A stretch of DNA of 64,000 nucleotides from Helicoverpa zea (lineage: Eukaryota > Arthropoda > Insecta > Lepidoptera > Noctuidae), in contig NC_061479.1 in assembly GCF_022581195.2 (NCBI RefSeq), positions 4,278,001-4,342,000 of the forward strand. Reading direction: 5' to 3'. The first letter of the stretch is position 1; every line of letters begins with the position of its first letter. The notes beneath the pieces are model-generated. The model saw only the letters and a list, made by a program, of their open reading frames with translations, was not told the origin of the DNA and did no database searches. Of the stretch, positions 23,601 to 32,600 are shown one piece after another. The position numbers and the translations under genes are program-made.

Positions 23601-26600
23601 TTCCAGTTCAGCTAGGTGTGCCACAAGGCTCAATATTAGGTCCATTCTTATTCTTAGTGTACATTAATGATTTACCTTACCACCTCAAAAATATCTGCGA
23701 TGTTGTATTATTTGCAGATGACACATCTCTTATCTTCAAAGTTGACAGAAATAGAGAGCAATTTGACGACGTAAACAGTGCACTCTCAACAGTTACGCAC
23801 TGGTTTACAACAAACAATTTAGTACTAAATGCTAAAAAAACAAAATGCATTAAGTTCACTTTGCCTAATGTAAAAAACCTAGGTCCTAATGTTATCCTAA
23901 ACAACGAGGTTCTTCAAACCGTTGCATCTACCGTGTTTTTGGGTATAACAGTTGATACAAAACTTCAGTGGGGTTCACATATTTCTAGCCTCGCGGGAAG
24001 GCTTAGTTCTGCTGCCTATGCCGTCAGAAAAGTTAGACAGTTCACTGACGTCGACACTGCGCGATTAGTGTATTTCAGCTATTTTCACTGCGTCATGTCC
24101 TACGGTATTTTGTTGTGGGGCAAAGCCGCTGATATAGAGAATATATTTATTATACAAAAACGTGCTATTCGTGCTATATACAAGTTAGGTACCAGAACTT
24201 CCCTCAGAGAGTTGTTTAAAGAAATTGGTATTCTCACTGTAGCATCACATTTCATCTTTGCCAACATTATGTATATTAGACAGAACCTACATTTATATAC
24301 CAAAAAAAGTGAAGTCCATAGCATTAATACTAGAAATAAGCATAAACTGTGTGTACCCTATCACCGGCTTCATAAAGTGCATGACACATTTCTGGGTTTA
24401 GGTATTCGTTTTTATAATAAGCTTCCTTTGACCTTACAAGAACTGCCGTTTAATAAATTCAAAGAACAAATTAAGGCTGTTCTTATAAAAAAGGCATATT
24501 ACACCATCAATGATTATTTGAATGATAAAAATAGTTGGTCGCCATGATGAACGCAAGACTAGCTATATTAGCTATATTATTTAGATAATTTAAATTTCTC
24601 CCATTCAATCTCTTGACTCAATGACATTTATTTTATTTTTATTTATTATTTAATTATTATTTTTTAATGTTTTTACATTATTGACAAGATACATTCTTTG
24701 TATTAATTTTCTGTTTTGGATTTTAGTAAATAATACTACTTAGCGGGAACTGATAATTTAATCTTCATATTGAGTTGTGTAGCAGTGAGTACGTCATGCT
24801 CCCTTAGACGGCACTGCTTGCGGTAGCGTCGGCGGTCGGGTTGCCTCCCTCCCTCAAAAATGTGCGAGGGGGGCGATGGCTGATCCTCGCGTTATGCTCG
24901 TGAACGGGTGCTGCTTGTGGTGCCAGGTCGTCTTACTGACTATATATTAGTTTTTTTGTTTTTATTTGTAAACTCTTTTTATTTTACATATGTTCTGGCT
25001 GAGCGGTCTAATTTACTAGTTTACAAAAGAATAGCACATGTAGGTGGGCACTCCCTGATATTCTATTAAGTGTAAATATTTGGAGGCTATAATTTTCTGT
25101 TCATCAAACATATTCAATGCTTGAGTTAGTTAAAGTATGTAGGGTGAGTGCTAGCTAGCATGTGGTGTATACATTATTTTTACTGTATTGTCCTCTTTTG
25201 TAATATACAAATTAAATTGTATACAAATGTACATATCAAACAATGTTTAAGGTTCTTCTAACCGAACAGACAGACATGTGTTGCTGGGGAGTTTGTTGCG
25301 CCACTTCTTCTTCCCAGCAAAAACACATAGGAAGTGGTGAAGGGTGGGCGTTTTGGGGGCTGTCTTTTGTAATTTTTTTTTTGACGTTCGAAAAGTGCTG
25401 TTTTGCAGCCAAGTTTGAATAAATGACTTTTGATTTTGATTTTGGTAAATAAATAATAAAAAAATGTGGCTGTTCCGGCTAATCTCTGAAATGGCCTGAC
25501 ATGGCCGGGATTATGTCCTACGGCCTAGATTCCATCAAAGTCTTTGAACTACTGATATACTTTCTCCACTCAGGGATAGTACTGACTGGGCTGCGGGATT
25601 GTTCGCGTGAGTTACCACGGTGATGGCACATAAAGGGCTTAAGAAGGAACATGATGGGTTTTAGTCAGTAAGAGTCTGACACTCCCTCACGCTGGACCCA
25701 TAGCTGGAGGGGTCGTCGGAACGGTTAGAACTTAGTGGGCACAGACAAGAAGAAATTCTATTGGTTATTTAAAAACTTCTCCGCTCTGTTGCGGTTTATG
25801 TCGAATCTGGGTCTTTTATTCAATGAGTAGGTTTACTAATAAAGGGTTACAAGTCCTACAGTATAATAATACACAATATCTAACACTACAGTGGTGGTTA
25901 CAGAAGCGACACCATCACCTCGGTCCAACATGACTCCCACTCCTGAAGAGAGCGAGGATACTGCTGACACTCCGGTCAACTCGCCCATGATGGATATGTA
26001 AGTTTTTAGTTTTTTTTTTGCGCAAGACGGCTGGCAGGAGCTGGATGCGAGAAGCCGAAAATAGATCTCAGTGGCGTGCACTTGGAGAGGCCTATGTCCA
26101 GCAGTGGACTGCGATAGGCTGATGATGATGATGATGAAGTTTTTAGTAATTGCCTAGACGTTTATAACAATGCTGGGTATGTATAGCCTGAAAAATGACA
26201 TGAGTAAGAAAGGAGTGAGTGTCAGTATGACGAGTGACAGGGAAGGATGGAAGCGGAAGACATATTGCGCCGACCCCAAATAAAATTGAAAACAGAGCAG
26301 GAGGAAGTAGAAGTTATAGCCTTAATTGATGAGACTAGACTACTAAAAGTTACAAGACAAGTAAATAAAAGGATATCCAAATCAATTCCCAAAAAATATT
26401 TTTTGATGTAAGGGGAACTACAGGGATGTTGACTTTTTTCAAAACGATTCGCTCGTCTCATTAGCATTAAAAAAAAAATTACAAGACAGATTTTTGCTTT
26501 TCTGATAGAAAAAGTGTCTTTATTTATTGATGATCTAAAATATGGCGTAATTACTTACTTTTTTCATTCTTTGTAATGTTCAGTTTCCTGAAAGTGAGCG

Positions 26601-29600
26601 ACAATCGGCCCGCGCCAGTGGAAGCCGGCAGCGAGAACGAAGCTACTTGGAGACAGGCCATATACGAGAAAATTGTACAGCCTGACGTGCAGGTTGAAGG
26701 TAAGGAAGTTAATATGAGCTTCATCATAAAACTAGGTGGTTACAGTACTACAAATAAGTGATATGAGTAAAATTAAGGTGGAGAGAAAACTTTAAACAAC
26801 TTCTAATCGTATTAAATGTGGAAAAAAATATCAAAATTGACACAAATATGATACTGATAAAACTATACTAGACCGCAAAGACTAATTTGAAACTACACTA
26901 CACCGATTGCGGAAGGTAGATTTATTAGGACGTGGGTACAACCGCAGGAACAGAAACATAAATCAGATTTTTTGTTTTACCACAGTGACTAGAAAAGACT
27001 CTTTTCCTAACTATCCTGCTAAGCTTAATGTACATATATTTTAATTTTTCTTACAAAGCCTGAACTATAAAACAGTGACTAAGTAATCTTCTATCTTTGC
27101 AGGCGAGTTAACTTCAATGCGCAAACCGTCAGGGCCTAAAGGAAAGAGAACAAAAGAGGAGTTGAGAAGACTATGGAAGATGGCTATAGACCAGACCATA
27201 CTGCTGGTCAGGATGGAGAAGGAGAACGCTAGGCTGAGAGGTAAGATTACTGCTGACTTGGAAAAAGTCTAAGACTTTTTCCAAGTATTTTGGGTCGGCT
27301 TGCAGTCTAATAGGCATGATGACAGTAATCAAAAATCATTAAAATAATATATTTATTAAATTAAACTTGAAGCTTGGAATATAAAACGCGCATTGTTTTC
27401 TTTATTAATAATGTGATTAATATGTATTTTTATAAAATAAAATTACGAAATAAGGCAATCCGCCATGATATCTTGAACACCAATCAGAGCCCGTGACGTC
27501 ATTTCTCAAAACAACTCGCGCGAAAACGCGCGAACGTCACATTTCGTTATAGTGAACTTCCACTGCGATCTTTGTTTTTAATTAATTAGTTGTTTATAAC
27601 ACGAGTTATGGAGCCCGGATTTATCAATGTAAACAGCGCTAATTTGCCTAGAATTGATATCATAATGCTGGGAAAGTTTTTGGCATCAAATAAAGATTTT
27701 TGTTCAGCTGAATTTAGAAATGTTAAAACTTCCATGTAAGTATACTAGTTTAATTAAAAAACAATGAGAGATGAAACCTAACCTCGAAATAGTTATTTAC
27801 ATTATAAACTATGCTAGAATCTAGAGAACTACGTAATAACTTACATCAAAGTGATCTTCACAAAAATAAAGTTGTACCCTGGGCAATATTGCTTTTGAAT
27901 CTCGCCTTGCAAGTTTAAGCCACTTGTTTCGTATTTTTGTAGGTATTGTGAGGAACGTACACAAATAACTTATCAGGAGTTGTTTTGGATGTGTTCTTAC
28001 TTGGTCCCCCAGTGACCCCACAACACCTATGCCCTTTCGAATTCATATTTAATAACACAAAAAACTTAATTATTGCACGAACGTTGCTTACTTGCGTCTT
28101 GTAATTTCAGTCGTGACGTCACAAGTGACACCATGACACTGACAAGCGTTTTCGCGCCGGATTCAAAGTGGACAGAGAAAAATGCAATTATTTGATAAAA
28201 AATCTTCGCATTTTCTTAAAATTAATAATTTTTCATATAAAATAGACGTATACCTACATCATACAAAGGAATTTAAAAATTTGTCATCATGCCTATTCTA
28301 TGCTTTTTAGTACCACTGTATTGGACACAAATGGAAAGATTGCAAAACTCTTTGATAGAACTAGTTATCAGACTTTCTTTATTCTAACTACCCATAACAA
28401 CTGCCAAACATGTACAAACGACATACGGATCTCGAAATTTTACGTGCCTTCTGAAACATGAAGGAAGTTTTTAATAAATTGAACGGCTAGAAAATATTAA
28501 TTGTTAGACCACCGAAAAGCTGCAGAGAGCTAAACTCCTTGCCATTAAAATTTTTAAGAACATAATAAAAGAAATACACGTAATATACAAGCAACCAAAA
28601 GATTTACAACTAACATTATTCCTTACAGAAAGTGAAGAATCATCAGCGGTCCGTAGAATAAAACTGGAATATACAGAACTGGGTGTATGTGATGCTGGAG
28701 TGAGTCTCATGTGGGATTCCTTACTATCCCGGGACCCTTCACAGCCAATGGCGAAGGTTGACAGGCATATGCTGACTCAGGCTGTGATTCAAGGTAAAGA
28801 TATCTTTAAATACATTCATAATGTTTAATAGTGCAAAAACTGTAAAAAAGTTGAAAACTAAAAAAAACATAGTACCAAGAATTGGTCCTTGAGGAATTCT
28901 TCCAGGTATTCTTCCATTATATTATAGTTCGGCCATTCAGAGAATGCGTTCCTGACACGTCGCGATTGAACTGACGACGTAACTTTGCAATGGCGTTGCA
29001 GTTACGATAAAAATATTTTTGCTGGTTGTTTACCGTTTTAACAATTGAGGAGCATTAAAACAACATTATTATATCAATAATCAATGAATGTTATAATTCA
29101 GTCAGTTCAATCGCGACGTGTCAGGAACGCATTCTCTGAATGGCCGAACTATAAAGTTGTATAAGAAACATTGTACCTATGAATGGTTAATTTTTATAGA
29201 TCAATATTTATGAGCATTTACTGAATTAATGTATTGAATCAGTCCAAGTTGAAATAATTTCACAGTGATGGTGTCAAAAGCTGGTCTGTTTTACTTACCT
29301 CTAAATATGCATTAAACTTTATTTTCAGATTTCTTCGAAACAATCCGTATTTATGTAAATTTATAGTGACGTCGTCGTACGTATCGTAAAAAAAGCTCTG
29401 CCACATTGTCGTGTCATTCACGGGGGCAAAGTGAGGGAATAGTGAGGCACCTTTATCTGCGTAAGCCAATATGGCAGAAATTGATTTTGGACGGTATATA
29501 CTCTTGGGCGGTATGACTGTTGGCGGGGTTAACTAAAGCAAGTCCTCTCTCGCAGGAGTCCCCCGCATGTCCCGCGGCGGCGTGTGGTACTTCCTGGCGG

Positions 29601-32600
29601 AGCAGGCGTGTCTGCGCTCGGCGCCGCCCGACACTGCCACGTGTCCGCTGTACCACACGCCTTACTCTGTACTGTTGGCGGGGTTGACGAAACATCAGCA
29701 TGCTATACTGATTGATTTGGGTAAGTTTATATTATATATTTTTGTCCATCTTCACCATCATCAACATCAGGCTTTGTATTGTACTACTGCGTCGGTCTCT
29801 TATCATACAGAAAAAGAATGAGCGTTAATCACCACGCTTGCTCAAGGTGGATTGGAAATTTCAGACTTTAAAGTTCAGGTTCCCTCAAGATGTTTTCATT
29901 CGCCTTTACTTGATGTCCAAAATGTACTTAGAAGTACACACTGTATTGCGAATCAAAGATTATTGTTAACATTGGTATGGTATTACCTTACTGATTTGGA
30001 AAGCAATTTACTTCCTTCTTTCAAAAATCTAAGATTTGCTTCCTGTCTGTTATTTTCCTTCTTAAATCGAAATATCAATTAAATGTAAATCAAAATCCGT
30101 GTGTTTTGATCAAGATATTTTTTCACATTTCTTACATTCATTATTTCTATAAATATTTCATTCCATCCATGAACCATAGTGTCCATATAATTGCAAGATC
30201 ACAAAATACACCTGCATGACTCATACATTGCTAATACAGAATTAAAAAGTATAGAACTTACAACATGTTTCCTCGTTTTCAAGGTCGCACATTCCCAAAA
30301 CACTCGTACTTCGCATCAGCATTGGGTCCTGGACAGCTGGCGTTATACAATCTACTGAAAGCTTACTCTCTGTTAGACCCTGATGTGGGGTACTGTCAGG
30401 GTCTGAGCTTCGTGGCTGGGGTGCTGTTGCTTCATGTAAGTATGGTAGTTAATGGTTTTTGGTATTAGGAGTATCAGTCGGTGTATGTATAGTGGAGAAT
30501 ATTTCTTCTGTTGAACAATTATTGACATTGTTGTGAATAATAAAGGGCTCTTCAAAAACGAAGCTACGCAAAAGTGCCCGCTATTTACAGAAGATTTGTG
30601 TACCCTTATGTATAAACGGCCGGTTCATCAGTATAATAACAACCAAGATTCATCGATCCATTCTAAGTCAGTCTGTTCTCAATTTGATTAATGACTATGG
30701 ATATCTCTTGCCAAGATTAACACCTTTATTTCTTTTAGATGGAAGAGGCAGAAGCATTCATACTGTTACGTCACTTGATGTTCAGAAGAGGTCTTAGAAA
30801 GCAATACTTACCAGATATGAGCGCTCTGCAAGTTCAGGTAACCACTAAGTTCCGCTAAATAAGTAACTTATTTATATTCCACCAGATTTCGCCGGAATTG
30901 TTTGTAACCCTTTCAAGCAAGAGTGGACAGATTTCATTTAATTTGACACCAAGTTAGATAGGTAGCCTTAAAAATTGATGAACACATGCTTTCCAAAACT
31001 GCTGAACAACGTCCATAAATTGATTCTTACCTTACCATGACCAGTAGTGTACCTGCCACCCAAAATGATTTGGTAATAGTTATCTAGTAGAACCCAAAGA
31101 AAAGATTCAAAAGTAGCTGACACTCAATTGACAGTATGTACTATCTTAAAAACAACAACACATTTTTTCTATCTTATTTACTAACCTATCCCTTTCATCG
31201 TCTTCTCCAGCTCTACCAACTGTCCCGTCTGCTCCGTGACCACGAACCAGATCTTCACGCAAAGTTAGAAGCCCTGGACATCTCCCCGGCGCTGTATGCA
31301 GCTCCCTGGATGTTGACGCTCTTCACCAGTCAGTTCCCACTGGGATTTGTCGTCAGGGTCTTTGGTAAGTCTATCTGCCCAGCCGTTTCTTTTGCACCGA
31401 GCTATTCAGAAGCCCTGGATATCATCCCAGATGTTAAAACTTTTTATCATTCAGACTTACAGAATGTCATAATCATTATCTCAGCCATAGGACTTCCACG
31501 GCTAAATAATAATAAAAACAGGTGTCAACGAACTTTGCCAAATCTTTAACCGAGATGAGAATTTGGACTCCACGGGCTCCAAGTTTCTAAATAGAAAACC
31601 GTTTAAAATAATAGTCGCCAACAAGACTATATTTACACCATTTGGTTAAGCTGAAAAATAATATAAGATTTTCTTCCTTAATTTCAATACTTATGTTTTA
31701 AAAAAGCACTCATCATATATATGTCTGTGCCCTACAGGGTCCATAATTGTTTTTACTTATTTTTATGGCATGCAATAAAGTTATTGACGTAGCTTAGCAC
31801 CAAAATACGAACTTCGAAAGTTGGTGGGCGTAAACTAGTTTTCTAAAAATTCTTATTTTTCTTTCCAGACCTGATATTCCTAGAATCTCTAGACATAGTA
31901 TTCTCTGTGTCTCTGGCTCTGCTGTCAGCTCACAAAGACGGGCTGATGCTGTGTGAGAGCTGCGAGGAAGCTGCGGAGTACCTCAAGCATAAGCTGCCTG
32001 ATATGAACCGAGGGTTCTATGAGAAGGTTATGAAGAAGGTGAGGAAACTAATCCAAGTCTAATGGCTGGTTTACACAGTACGAGTTAGCGTGCGAGTCAG
32101 CCTGCCGAGTAGCTGCACTGCAATAACTCGCACTGTTTGGACGTCACTTACGAATAACTCGCAAGTGCGAGTTGGACAGTAGCTCGCATCCGAGTTACTT
32201 CAACATTTTTTGTTTTCACTCGCCTGCTCACCCGGCAGCAACTCGCACAAAACAGCGACTCGTGCGTCGCTCGCATCGTTTGGACGCGTTCGGCAGTAGC
32301 TCGCCAGTGCCAGCAGGGCAGTTGTGACTGAAACCCGTGTTTTTTTGTGTGCTACGCCTGTGTACTAAATCGAGTTCGAAATGGCTGCGGATAGATGGTC
32401 TTCTGACAATAATATTTCATTTATGAAACATGTTCACTCGACATCGCGACACAACTCGTACTGGGCAGTAGCTAGGTGTCGTGTAGACAGCAAAGGCAAG
32501 CCTCGCTACTGGCGTACGAGTAGACAAACCGAGTAGCTGTCTACTGGCCAGGCAGCAGCTCGCACTGTGTAACCGAGCTTTAAGTCATACTAATATTATA

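Larger units (their letters stand above)
27311..28295. mobile_element. Terminal-inverted-repeat element with two inward-pointing first exons (THAP-like)
   Basis: Ends are TAGGCATGATGACA (27311-27324) and its inverse TGTCATCATGCCTA (28282-28295). Inside, a + strand ATG exon (27608-27735) and a minus strand ATG exon (about 28046-27840) both end in GTAAGT donors and point at each other with only about 105 bp between them. This is best read as an internally deleted derivative of a larger two-gene element. It lies in a plx intron. Confidence 0.65.

Noticed and set aside
27821..28021. Intact THAP protein
   Set aside because: The domain is frameshifted, its first Cys pair is irregular and no downstream exon exists, so it is listed as a broken exon.
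31136..31549. 137-residue frame taken as one exon
   Set aside because: Only 31211-31364 is coding in the plx transcript; both ends of the frame are intron read-through beyond clear splice sites.
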